From the NCBI RefSeq assembly GCF_001577755.1, contig NZ_CP010776.1:3782001-3846000 (forward strand): a stretch of 64,000 bases of DNA. The letters run 5' to 3'. This DNA is from Rufibacter sp. DG15C. Lineage in GTDB: Bacteria > Bacteroidota > Bacteroidia > Cytophagales > Hymenobacteraceae. Positions 9,171-16,964 of the stretch are shown here, piece by piece; positions within the stretch are counted from its first letter, which is position 1, and every line of letters begins with the position of its first letter. The position numbers and the translations under genes were made by a program. The notes under the pieces are model-generated. The model was not told where the DNA came from and ran no database searches. It worked only from the letters and a program-made list of their open reading frames with translations.

Positions 9171-9557
9171 CTAAATTGATTTCAGAAATTTCTTTGGCCT
9201 CTTCCATGAAGGGTCACCGTATTCCCAGAATACATTAGGCTTCATACCGAAACCCATGCTTCCAAAAACTACCTCTCCCCCATTTAGCTCTGCCTCATGC
9301 AAAGCATTGAAGCAGCAATAACCAGGTAGGATAGCGTAACCCTCTTTTACCTTTTCCCAATAGGGCTTCATTAAATCCATGAAGAACTTTTGGACATCCT
9401 CGGGTGCTGCATGATAATGTCTTTTCGTGGGGACTCTCCGAATCAAGGCTTTCTGGTAATACACATCAAAGAATGGGTCTATTATAACGCCATCTTTGAC
9501 TACCCAAAAGTGTCCGTCAAATATTGGGAATTTCATCGTCTGTACTGGGTGTATCAT
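9171..9557 (-). CDS. Unknown 128-residue protein
   Basis: 128 residues with no signal peptide or membrane segment. It is aromatic- and proline-rich (FPIFDGHFWVVKDGVIIDPFFD; YAILPGYCCFNALHEAE; WEYGDPSWKRPKKF). It probably folds into a small alpha/beta domain with a conserved-looking CCF/ALHEAE core. I recognise no family. It lies 70 bases downstream of the serine recombinase gene on the same strand, has its own downstream terminator, and may share the recombinase transcript. Confidence 0.5.
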   Translation of the reverse strand: MIHPVQTMKFPIFDGHFWVVKDGVIIDPFFDVYYQKALIRRVPTKRHYHAAPEDVQKFFMDLMKPYWEKVKEGYAILPGYCCFNALHEAELNGGEVVFGSMGFGMKPNVFWEYGDPSWKRPKKFLKSI

Positions 9558-9627
9558 ATATTAATTGGTTTTAGTTACTTAGTTCATACACTCTATCTTA
9601 TTGGTGCCAAGGGTTCAATGAAAATTC

Positions 9628-10275
9628 TCAGTCCAGACTCATTGCCCTTTTTACTTTGATTATGGTATTCTTTGCTATCCCGTGCAACTTGGCGCACTGG
9701 TTTAAGGAAAGACCTTGATTCAAATCCCTGACAAGCTTCGCATACTCTTTCAACAGTACATCATTCTCCTTTTTCCATCCTTTGGGCCTTCCAATGATTT
9801 TTCCTTTCTTGACCGCATGCGCCAGGCCGCTCTTGATTTTGGCAGACCGTTGTTTGTTGTCCTCCATGCTTAACTCGGCATAGACCGAGATGAGAATGTT
9901 GGTCACGAAAGTCTCTTCTCCGTTGTAATCAAGGCTCTCAAAATTCTGGTTCTTGAAAACTACAGATATCTTATGCTCATGTAGAAAATCGATTGTCCTG
10001 CGAATCATCTTGGCATCCCTGCCCAGTCTCTCAACTGAAGTCACAATAACCTTCTTAAATCTACCAACCTTACTTTGTTTGAATAAATGGTCCAGGTCTG
10101 GCCGCTTGTTTCCTGTTCTTCCCGATATGTTGTTCGCTATGGTTTCAACTATCTCATAGTTGTTGGCGGTGCAAAACTGCTGAAGCTCGTCAAGCTGATA
10201 AGAGTATGATTGCGAGTCTGAAGAGACACGGCAAAAAACTAAAACGGGAATCTTGGCTTCAACTGGTTCAATCAT
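9628..10275 (-). CDS. Small serine recombinase (resolvase/invertase family)
   Basis: 215 residues. The N-terminal catalytic domain has VLVFCRVSSDSQ, with the nucleophilic Ser in the R-x-S-S context. The family's Arg-rich active-site segments follow (SGRTGNKRPDLDHL; VTSVERLGRDAKMI). A helix E region (ISVYAELSMEDNKQRSAKIKSGL) leads to GRPKGW and a C-terminal helix-turn-helix (QGLSLNQCAKLHGIAKNTIIKVKRA). This is the length and layout of Hin/Tn3-type resolvases and invertases, not of the large serine integrases. It would cut and rejoin DNA at short dimer sites, to resolve cointegrates or invert a segment. I found no obvious invertible segment beside it. Confidence 0.9.
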   Translation of the reverse strand: MIEPVEAKIPVLVFCRVSSDSQSYSYQLDELQQFCTANNYEIVETIANNISGRTGNKRPDLDHLFKQSKVGRFKKVIVTSVERLGRDAKMIRRTIDFLHEHKISVVFKNQNFESLDYNGEETFVTNILISVYAELSMEDNKQRSAKIKSGLAHAVKKGKIIGRPKGWKKENDVLLKEYAKLVRDLNQGLSLNQCAKLHGIAKNTIIKVKRAMSLD

Positions 10276-10356
10276 AGCTAAACTTTATTGTGAACTCTTT
10301 ATGCCCTTATTTTTTGTTTCAACCTAGTCAATCAGATGCCATTTATAAAGACACCT

Positions 10357-10623
10357 TTATTTTGAACCACCTTCACCTTTTTCAATATCTAAAAGCCCAT
10401 TTTCTTCTTCCCTCAAGAATGACTCAATTATTCTTCTCCTTCTCTCCTTTATCTTCTCTTCTTCACTGTCAATCTCCACCAAGGTCAGACCTAGCTCTTC
10501 TATGTGCCTGTACTTTATCTGGTCACGGGCAATCCAGTTAGTCACTGCCGCTACTGTTACTCCCTTGCGCTTTGCATACTTGGAGGGTGTCGTCTCTTTA
10601 GACAAGTCAATGATTACTATCAT
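10357..10623 (-). CDS. Small HTH-type DNA-binding protein
   Basis: 88 residues. The N-terminal part (TPSKYAKRKGVTVAAVTNWIARDQI, residues about 12-36) reads as a MerR- or excisionase-like helix-turn-helix. It is followed by IKYRHIEELGLTLVEID, the short wing and strand often seen in such proteins. The C-terminus is a charged helix (EEEKIKERRRRIIESFLREEEN). Bacteroidota mobile elements carry many proteins of this kind as excisionases or small regulators. It sits 81 bases upstream of the recombinase on the same strand, so an accessory or regulatory role for it is possible. Confidence 0.6.
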   Translation of the reverse strand: MIVIIDLSKETTPSKYAKRKGVTVAAVTNWIARDQIKYRHIEELGLTLVEIDSEEEKIKERRRRIIESFLREEENGLLDIEKGEGGSK

Positions 10624-10726
10624 TACTACAATTGTTTATTTATTACACAAATATAGTAATTAAATATTTTAAATCCTAATATAGATTCATTTCGGCAGTG
10701 GATGAAACACTTTTTACAGGAAATGC

Positions 10727-10906
10727 CTATTCTAAATCACCCTGCTTAGGCTCAATTACATTTTCCATCTTTTCCTGAAGAGCCTGCACAGCCTTGTCTA
10801 TAATCAATTGCTTACTGATTCTCTTTTTAAGCTTCTTTGCTAGCATAAGCTGTATCTCCTGGATTGTAAAGCTTGCTTGTTCACTAATGCGATAACTGTG
10901 TGTCAT
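10727..10906 (-). CDS. Small helical protein, possibly RHH-like
   Basis: 59 residues from the ATG at 10906. The frame extends further upstream but would then run antisense into the next gene, so the short start is preferred. The sequence (HSYRISEQASFTIQEIQL, then MLAKKLKKRISKQLIID) suggests a short strand followed by helices, as in ribbon-helix-helix regulators, then an amphipathic helix ending in PKQGDLE. The family assignment is weak. It is divergent from the 11017 gene across 110 bases and could regulate it. Confidence 0.45.
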   Translation of the reverse strand: MTHSYRISEQASFTIQEIQLMLAKKLKKRISKQLIIDKAVQALQEKMENVIEPKQGDLE

Positions 10907-11016
10907 GTGTCTTGTCTTTTTCTTATATATAAAATACAGCACCCCGAAAACCACTTTACCACAATTCGACTTTTCGCCTTCCGATTCTGATATATACTTT
11001 AAACGAATTCGGAAAC

Positions 11017-11754
11017 ATGGAACAGATACTCTACAACGAGACACTATATGACAGCGGGGAGGTGAGGGTCTATAAGACCTATGACCCAGAGCTAAAACTA
11101 TTCGGCCTATACTCGGCCAATGGAAACTGCGGGAAATGCCTGGATGCGGCATACAGGCACATCTTCCCCTTCATTGATGACGATACGGCTCCCGCCATAA
11201 CAGAAAAGGGGGAATACGTCTGGCTAGACCTTGCCTATAATGAAACGGCCATGAACGAGACAGACGGTGAACTTTGGGCTTCGGTTCACATTAACAACTC
11301 ATTATGCAACTGCGGAATAGATATCGAAAAGCTGATGGACTGCGGCATGTGCAGTGCGGGTAAAATACTCAACGAAATGAATTTCAGAAGGCTTAGGGAA
11401 TTCACCGCCACCAGGGTCTATGAATACGAGACGGAAGAGAACCTGTACAGAATAGAGCTGACCCCGAAGGAGGGTGAATGCCAGTCAGCGGACTATCTCT
11501 GGGAAGATGCCGAACTGGAGCCTGGGCTGAGAGGCGAGATTGACACCTATGAAGAGCAGGTGGCTGAGATGAAGAACAACCTGAAAGTATGCGTGTACGA
11601 GCGATTCAGCATGGGTATTAGCATTTTTTTCTACACGGTACGCATCAGTAAAATGGGTTCACCTTTGCTGTTCAGCGATATTATTGCCCCTAAGGTCATT
11701 GGCTTCTATGAGTTCACCTCGAAGTACCGCAGGCCATATGCCAATAGGCATTAA
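11017..11754 (+). CDS. Unknown Cys-rich 245-residue protein
   Basis: 245 residues, acidic, without signal or membrane segments. Cysteines cluster in NCGKC (about residue 37), CNCG (about 98) and DCGMC (about 109), suggesting a metal site built from three Cys motifs. The sequence around them (VWLDLAYNE, ELWASVHINNSLCNCGID) looks like a compact alpha/beta domain. The final 40 residues are beta-like (ISIFFYTVRISKMG). I recognise no family. It precedes another unknown acidic gene by 17 bases on the same strand, and the two probably share a transcript. Confidence 0.5.
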   Translation: MEQILYNETLYDSGEVRVYKTYDPELKLFGLYSANGNCGKCLDAAYRHIFPFIDDDTAPAITEKGEYVWLDLAYNETAMNETDGELWASVHINNSLCNCGIDIEKLMDCGMCSAGKILNEMNFRRLREFTATRVYEYETEENLYRIELTPKEGECQSADYLWEDAELEPGLRGEIDTYEEQVAEMKNNLKVCVYERFSMGISIFFYTVRISKMGSPLLFSDIIAPKVIGFYEFTSKYRRPYANRH

Positions 11755-11771
11755 AAATAATAGAAAGAGAA

Positions 11772-12194
11772 ATGAATGATAAGGTAAAGGAGGCGGCCGA
11801 GGCGATTGACGAAGAACTGTTGGCCAACTCATCGGAGAACAACTGCAAGATGATGTTTGCGGATGATGATGGATATACAATCAAAGACACGGACGTACTC
11901 TATATAATAAGCGGTGGTAGGCTAGAAGAGATTCGCATGAATGAACTAGCTCTTATAGGTTGGCATGAGACGGAGGAATATGTCATAGACAACGACTCGT
12001 CAACGAACTACTATCTGCACAAACCCACAGGAAAAATGGTGTTATGCGAATTGACCTACCAGCACAGCAACTGTATTGCCATATTCAGTGACAGAAGCCC
12101 CGCTGACGTTCCCAGTATGGCGATGGAACACCACAGATATTTCATTGACCTACTCGCCATAAGGAGGTATAAGATTAGTAGACTGCTTGACTAG
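11772..12194 (+). CDS. Unknown 140-residue protein
   Basis: 140 residues, acidic at the N-terminus (VKEAAEAIDEELLANSSENN). A central stretch of alternating strands follows (YTIKDTDVLYIISGGRLEEI; ESSTNYYLHK-like region; GKMVLCELTYQHSNCIAIF), then a helical C-terminus (MEHHRYFIDLLAIRRYKIS). There are no membrane segments. It begins 17 bases after the Cys-rich gene. I recognise no family; the two genes may form a small accessory unit. Confidence 0.45.
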   Translation: MNDKVKEAAEAIDEELLANSSENNCKMMFADDDGYTIKDTDVLYIISGGRLEEIRMNELALIGWHETEEYVIDNDSSTNYYLHKPTGKMVLCELTYQHSNCIAIFSDRSPADVPSMAMEHHRYFIDLLAIRRYKISRLLD

Positions 12195-12221
12195 CATTGG
12201 CCTACTGAGAAGGCAAAAAAT

Positions 12222-12272
12222 AGGGCTTAATTATTATCAGCAATATTATATTGTTAGTAATAATGAAGCCCT
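12222..12272. repeat. 15-bp imperfect inverted repeat over a possible start codon
   Basis: AGGGCTTAATTATTA at 12222-12236 pairs with TAATAATGAAGCCCT at 12258-12272, with one mismatch. The right arm contains the ATG (12263) of the next small reading frame. It lies 28 bases past the stop of the 140-residue gene, so it may be that transcript's terminator. Alternatively it may hide the start codon of the small frame. Confidence 0.55.
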
Positions 12273-12451
12273 TTAAATTAACTTCCCAAGATTCTTCTTG
12301 CCCGTTTACCTATGCACGTTTGATGGTATTAAACGAGTCTGACATTCAGAAATTCCTCACGCATCTTAGGCAAATGAATTTCGCTGAATTAGGAAAACTA
12401 GATAGCCACTTATATATAATAGTGACTATATTACATTTGAATGAAAAGTAG
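12263..12451 (+). CDS. Possible 62-residue protein
   Basis: 62 codons from the ATG at 12263 (KPFKLTSQDSSCPFTYARLM at the N-terminus, then helical VLNESDIQKFLTHLRQMNFAELG). The codon pattern looks protein-like and the frame is uninterrupted. However, its start lies inside a hairpin arm and nothing else supports translation. It ends 24 bases before the GIY-YIG gene and could be the first, small member of that unit. Function unknown. Confidence 0.3.
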   Translation: MKPFKLTSQDSSCPFTYARLMVLNESDIQKFLTHLRQMNFAELGKLDSHLYIIVTILHLNEK

Positions 12452-12475
12452 TTCTAATTCAAGTGATACCTAGCT

Positions 12476-14056
12476 ATGGAAACCTTGCTCAATGATGGGT
12501 ACTGCCCAGAATGCCTTGTCAACGGCAAAAGCATAAGTCTTCGTCTCAATAAAGACGACTTCTGGGAATGTCCTGAAACCAACCTTCAGTTGGCGGTATA
12601 TGGAATCCAGGCCGTGGCCTTGAAGTTCAGGGGAACGGGGCGGTTTAGGGACAGGCCCATATTTGGTTCTGACCAAATTGACGGAGCCATCCTTTTCCGC
12701 TCAGCGGGGTCATCGGCAGACTCGGACGGCTCTGCCTTCCAGTCTGAAGAAGAGTTAAGAGCTTACCTTGATAATGAGGTCGAGCCACAAAAAGAGCTAA
12801 TCCTAAAAAACCTGGCTGACTCCTATGTAAAGTTCAAATATGAGGCTTCTCCCCTTGCCTACCAGCGCCAATCCAAATTCTTCAAGATTGAATTTGACGG
12901 CCAGGGCATCCTAAAGAAACTGGAGAAGCGTGATGCGGACGAGGGTGTAGAGTTCTCCCGCTCCTACACACACTTGTATAGTCTGTTGATGAAGCTGTTC
13001 CAAAATTACCATGAAGGAAACATAGACTGGCTTCCACAGATGGGCATGAGCCAGAACCAACTAGAACTGTGCAATAAGCATCTGCACAGCCCGCCAGAGC
13101 CTGTCACCCATTTGAGTGACAAAAACATCCTGCGGCAACGGCTTATGAATTTTATGGTAGACTTGATTGAAATCATCTACCAAGGTAAAACCATAGAAGT
13201 CGCCCCAAACTACTCCAATGAGTTTCAAGAAGATGCTAAGGTCTCCCAGGCCGATTCCCTGCTCACGCTCCAAGATATACTGAACCTGAAGACTGACCTG
13301 CTTAAAAACGCAAAAGTGAAACTCGTTCGGCACAAGGACAGCAGGAAGGAGTACCGTGACATCATCAAGGACAAGTCATCACTACTGGAATACCAGAGAC
13401 AGCAGAGCAAGGAGGTATTCAAAGACTGCGACTACATCATATCATTTTTGGGTCAGGAAGGCACCAAATCACTTCTGTTCGGAATTTTCAAAGTGAGTGG
13501 CGTGGAGAAGCGTGAAAAGCACTTCTACTATGACTTAAATCTGGTACACGAGCTTGAATTTCTCTATGACCGAATAATCATTGATTGGGGAAATAATGCC
13601 CAAGCCTGGCACCAATGGTACCATACTCAATTAAAGGAGGTCGTCCAGATTCTCCCAAAAGGTTACCTAGGCTCGTTTCCTGGTCTGCTGAATTTCGTGC
13701 TGGACTTCCAAGAACTTGAGAGGCTCATTCTAAACCCTGACGCCAACCAAGACTGGAAGAACCACCTTTCAGCTGTAAACGGCATCTATATGATTCTTGA
13801 CTCCAATACTGGAAACCAATACATAGGCTCCGCCTGCGGCAGCGAAGGAATTTGGCAGAGATGGAGCGAGTACGCAAAATCCCACCATGGCGGCAACCAA
13901 AAACTTATAAAGCTTTGCGCTGAGGCTGGATACCACAGAAACTTTCGCTTCTCTATCCTTCAGACATTGCCAAGTAATATAACTAAGCGTGAGATTGTGG
14001 CGATTGAATTCCTCTATATGGAGAAGTTCGGCACCAGAGCTAACGGATTAAACTAA
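12476..14056 (+). CDS. Protein with C-terminal GIY-YIG nuclease domain
   Basis: 526 residues. The C-terminal 90 residues are a GIY-YIG nuclease domain. GIYMILDS and QYIGSA form the signature strands, GIWQRWSEY carries the conserved Arg, and VAIEFLYMEKFG carries the catalytic Glu. The N-terminus has a partial zinc-finger look (GYCPECL, then WECPETN). The 350 residues between are helical and charged and I do not recognise them; they could choose the target. It is the first of four tightly spaced genes (gaps of 6, 21 and 26 bases) with a UDG-fold protein, a deiminase-fold enzyme and an HNH nuclease. A role in cutting foreign or modified DNA is inferred from this company. Confidence 0.75.
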   Translation: METLLNDGYCPECLVNGKSISLRLNKDDFWECPETNLQLAVYGIQAVALKFRGTGRFRDRPIFGSDQIDGAILFRSAGSSADSDGSAFQSEEELRAYLDNEVEPQKELILKNLADSYVKFKYEASPLAYQRQSKFFKIEFDGQGILKKLEKRDADEGVEFSRSYTHLYSLLMKLFQNYHEGNIDWLPQMGMSQNQLELCNKHLHSPPEPVTHLSDKNILRQRLMNFMVDLIEIIYQGKTIEVAPNYSNEFQEDAKVSQADSLLTLQDILNLKTDLLKNAKVKLVRHKDSRKEYRDIIKDKSSLLEYQRQQSKEVFKDCDYIISFLGQEGTKSLLFGIFKVSGVEKREKHFYYDLNLVHELEFLYDRIIIDWGNNAQAWHQWYHTQLKEVVQILPKGYLGSFPGLLNFVLDFQELERLILNPDANQDWKNHLSAVNGIYMILDSNTGNQYIGSACGSEGIWQRWSEYAKSHHGGNQKLIKLCAEAGYHRNFRFSILQTLPSNITKREIVAIEFLYMEKFGTRANGLN

Positions 14057-14062
14057 AAATAT

Positions 14063-14734
14063 ATGCCTGTAACAACCATACACCATTTCCTAGACCAATA
14101 CCCAGTTCGCCAGACAGACACAAAAATGATAGTGGGGACAATCCACCCACATTCAGTTGAGAATTTCACCATCCCATTCTTTTATGGTAATGTCGGAAGC
14201 TTCTGGGATATCCTTCACAATGCCTTTCCTCACTATCAGATAAGAGAGGCAGGGACTGAAAATTTCTCAATAGAAAATATATTAACGATGCTTGAGCAGA
14301 ACAATACTTGGGTGACAGACATCATAAGGCAATGCGACAGAGAGGATGAAACCGTTACCCAAGACTCCCTTCTATATAACATAATTCCTAATAATATCCA
14401 GATTAGCGAAGCTTTACAAAATGCACCTATAGACACTATTTACTTTACCTCTCGTTTTTCGACCAATAATGCTGCAAGCCTGTTCACCCAAGTATTTAAT
14501 ATAGACTATGCTAATACATTCAATGGTGATACAAGCGAGTTTACTATTCCCGCACAGCACTTTGGCAGGGAAATCAGGTGTGTAGTTTTATATTCCCCGT
14601 CTAATGCCGCCAATGTAGGTGTCTCCCGAACCCCACCTTATCTGAACAACATTGAATATTATCAGCAATTTGAGACGCCAGTAAGGCAGTTCAAGATAGA
14701 CTTCTACCAAAATAAGTTTGAGTTCTTGAATTAG
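14063..14734 (+). CDS. Uracil-DNA-glycosylase-superfamily-like protein
   Basis: 223 residues. KMIVGTIHPHS (about residues 21-31) matches the first UDG-fold motif, a strand followed by G-T-x-x-P. FFYGNVGSFWDIL (about residues 39-51) matches the Y/F...N-x-FW segment that follows it in Mug/TDG-like relatives. Near the end VVLYSPSNAANVG resembles the second active-site motif (S-P-S-x-A-N). The catalytic type cannot be read from this, and the protein may bind rather than excise a base. It begins 6 bases after the GIY-YIG gene and ends 21 bases before the deiminase-fold gene, so it is part of the same operon. Confidence 0.6.
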   Translation: MPVTTIHHFLDQYPVRQTDTKMIVGTIHPHSVENFTIPFFYGNVGSFWDILHNAFPHYQIREAGTENFSIENILTMLEQNNTWVTDIIRQCDREDETVTQDSLLYNIIPNNIQISEALQNAPIDTIYFTSRFSTNNAASLFTQVFNIDYANTFNGDTSEFTIPAQHFGREIRCVVLYSPSNAANVGVSRTPPYLNNIEYYQQFETPVRQFKIDFYQNKFEFLN

Positions 14735-14755
14735 CCAGTAGCTTACAGAAGTTTC

Positions 14756-15592
14756 ATGATAACTGACCAAGATTCTAACTTCCTATATCTAGCTGACACT
14801 CTGCCGCAGTTATACCCATCCTTTTACAAGAGGTTTGAGCAAACGCTAAAAGACAATCAGGTAAACTACGCCCTGCTCCCAGAGACGAAGGACGTATGGG
14901 CGGTTGACTACATGCCAATACAGGTTGATGATGAACGGTTCGTACAGTTCAGGTACAATCCCGACTACCTTCAGACCGTAAAGCTGCGGAAGACCATCTC
15001 TGACGTTTACTCCATCTGCGATACACTTTGTATAAAGCCATTGAAGTCAACAATCGTCTTGGACGGTGGTAACGTCATCCGATGGAAGGACAGGGTGATA
15101 ATGTGCGACAAAGTGTTTCGGGAGAACCCTGCTATGCCAGAGAAAACCCTTATAAAAGAACTGAGGACGCTTTTGGAGGTAGACCACATCTGTTTTATAC
15201 CCACTGACAAAGCAGATAAGATAGGACACGCTGACGGCATGGTGCGTTTCCTAGACTACAGGACGGTGCTGATAAATGACTATTCCAAAGAAAAAAGCGA
15301 GTTTCAGCTAACGTTCAGGATGGCGCTCCACAACGCTGGTCTGGACTGGATTGAGGTGCCTTACAACCCATACCGCAATAAGCAAAATATCCAGGCCAAC
15401 GGAATCTACATCAACTATCTGCAGATGGACGGCTGTTTGGTCCTTCCTATTTTCAACCAGAAAGAAGACGAAGAGGCGGTAAAGCTCTTTAGTCAGCTAT
15501 TCCCGAAGACGAGAATCTCCACCGTTGAAAGCAATGAGATTGCCCAGGAAGGCGGCATCCTAAATTGTATCACCTGGAACGTTAAAAATTGA
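14756..15592 (+). CDS. Agmatine deiminase / peptidyl-arginine deiminase-fold enzyme
   Basis: 278 residues, shorter than typical agmatine deiminases (about 350). The family motifs appear in order: WAVDYMP (family W-x-RD-x-GP), LDGGNV, GHADGMVRF with the catalytic His and Asp, and EGGILNCITW with the nucleophilic Cys near residue 272. The Arg that normally precedes the first Asp is Val here, and the Gly two residues on is Met, so the substrate may not be agmatine. There is no signal peptide, so it is cytosolic, unlike secreted PPAD. It sits third in an operon of DNA-acting proteins, which is unusual for this fold and argues against a plain polyamine role. Confidence 0.75.
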   Translation: MITDQDSNFLYLADTLPQLYPSFYKRFEQTLKDNQVNYALLPETKDVWAVDYMPIQVDDERFVQFRYNPDYLQTVKLRKTISDVYSICDTLCIKPLKSTIVLDGGNVIRWKDRVIMCDKVFRENPAMPEKTLIKELRTLLEVDHICFIPTDKADKIGHADGMVRFLDYRTVLINDYSKEKSEFQLTFRMALHNAGLDWIEVPYNPYRNKQNIQANGIYINYLQMDGCLVLPIFNQKEDEEAVKLFSQLFPKTRISTVESNEIAQEGGILNCITWNVKN

Positions 15593-15618
15593 TTGAATAA
15601 AGCATTTTTAAAGACAAA

Positions 15619-16698
15619 GTGGAAGCAACAGAAACACTCATAGAAAACTACGGTATCCTAGCCTCTATGTCATGGAACAGCAATAAATGGGCAGGTGACC
15701 CAAGCAAGGAAGACTTAGGCCGCTCCAAATACACGTATGTTCAGAATAAACTACATACACATGAGAGTCTGAATTTTGGGCATGAAATCTATCCATCAGA
15801 AGAAGATGGTTATTACATAGGCTACACACCTATGCTTAGAAAGCCCCCCGCTTTTGATAAATCAAGTTCAGTCAAAATTATATTCCTTAGCAGTAGTGAT
15901 TATAAGAACTCTAATAGAAAACTAATCATTGGGTTTTATGGAAACCCTGAGTTTGGCCAGGAATTTCCCCGCTTATCAAAGCATAGGCTATTTAGGAAAT
16001 ATGATGGCGGTAATATAAAAGCACTCCCTGAAGACATTATTTACTTTGACAAACCTTTGGTTATAAGCAATGAAAGTGTTGCAAAGGAAGGTCTGTTACC
16101 AGAAGGAAAGCTTATCTCCCAACGAGGGTTCAATTATTTGAACTCTGACAACGTATACACCATACTTTTACAAGCACAGAGCCTGAACCAACAAAATCAC
16201 AAGCTTAATGCTTATGTAAAAAATTATCCTATAAGGGTTGCTGAAACAAAGGAGCAGGCCACCTCCGAAGACTATTACAATGCTATCTCAGACGCTGATG
16301 CAGACACCTTAAAAGGCATATTGGAGCTAGAAAAAAAGATGGCAAAGCAGACCCCTGAGGTAAGACAGAGAATTGCCTCATTTATTGAACGTGGTGCTAT
16401 TTCATCAAAGGTAAAGAAGCTGACAGGATACAAGTGTCTTATCTGTGATTCACTAAAGGAAAACCCCTATTCATTCAAGAAGCCAAATGGCGACTTCTAC
16501 ATTGAAACACACCATGTCGAGCAGGTTTCCACTTTAAACAAGGGTGTTCTTGGGATAAACAACCTCATCACCGTTTGTGCCAACCACCATAGGCAGCTAC
16601 ATTACGGAGACTCTTTATTAGTAGAACGAACAGCTACCTCGTTCAAATTTAAGATTGATGGGAAAACGATAAAAATTGATGCTATTAAGATACCTTAA
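15619..16698 (+). CDS. HNH endonuclease
   Basis: 359 residues from a GTG at 15619; the next in-frame ATG is 14 codons in. The C-terminal 110 residues are an HNH nuclease: YKCLICD forms the first half of a zinc knuckle, ETHHVEQV holds the catalytic His pair, NNLITVCANHH holds the Asn and the second Cys, and RQLHYG closes it. The N-terminal 230 residues (WAGDPSKEDLGRSKYTYV, GHEIYPSEEDGYYIGY) are unrecognised and could recognise the substrate, as in restriction enzymes for modified DNA. It closes the four-gene run begun by the GIY-YIG protein. In the same frame, beyond its stop, lies the remnant of a type ISP restriction enzyme. Confidence 0.8.
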   Translation: MEATETLIENYGILASMSWNSNKWAGDPSKEDLGRSKYTYVQNKLHTHESLNFGHEIYPSEEDGYYIGYTPMLRKPPAFDKSSSVKIIFLSSSDYKNSNRKLIIGFYGNPEFGQEFPRLSKHRLFRKYDGGNIKALPEDIIYFDKPLVISNESVAKEGLLPEGKLISQRGFNYLNSDNVYTILLQAQSLNQQNHKLNAYVKNYPIRVAETKEQATSEDYYNAISDADADTLKGILELEKKMAKQTPEVRQRIASFIERGAISSKVKKLTGYKCLICDSLKENPYSFKKPNGDFYIETHHVEQVSTLNKGVLGINNLITVCANHHRQLHYGDSLLVERTATSFKFKIDGKTIKIDAIKIP

Positions 16699-16923
16699 CC
16701 ATCTACCCAAAATACTTCACAGCCACTAGCCCCTGTCCTATCATGGGCGTTTTACATCGGTGGCTACCAACCTGCCCAGAAATGGCTTAAAGATAGGAAA
16801 GGCCGAGAGCTAAGCTTTGATGATATCCTACACTACCAAAAGATAATCGTTGCTCTTACAAAGACTGGAAGGCTAATGAAGGAGATTGACTTAGTAATGG
16901 TAAAATCCGCAGTTACTGTTTAA
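16699..16923 (+). pseudogene. C-terminal remnant of a type ISP restriction-modification enzyme
   Basis: From 16741 the frame reads SWAFYIGGYQPAQKWLKDRK, then GRELSFDDILHYQKIIVAL and a terminal KTGRLMKEIDLV, ending in TAA at 16921-16923. This matches the characteristic C-terminus of type ISP / N6-adenine methyltransferase-nuclease proteins (GGYQ-x-x-x-KWLKDRKGR, then HYQ-x-I). No start codon precedes it and no methyltransferase motifs are present. The frame is continuous with the HNH gene's stop codon, so the junction may mark where another gene replaced most of a restriction locus. Confidence 0.8.
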
Positions 16924-16964
16924 AGAAACACCACTCCCTATTATATCAAAAATTAATTAATACG

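Noticed and set aside
10907-11152. 141-residue version of the small RHH-like protein
   Set aside because: The extension runs antisense into the next gene and looks non-coding.
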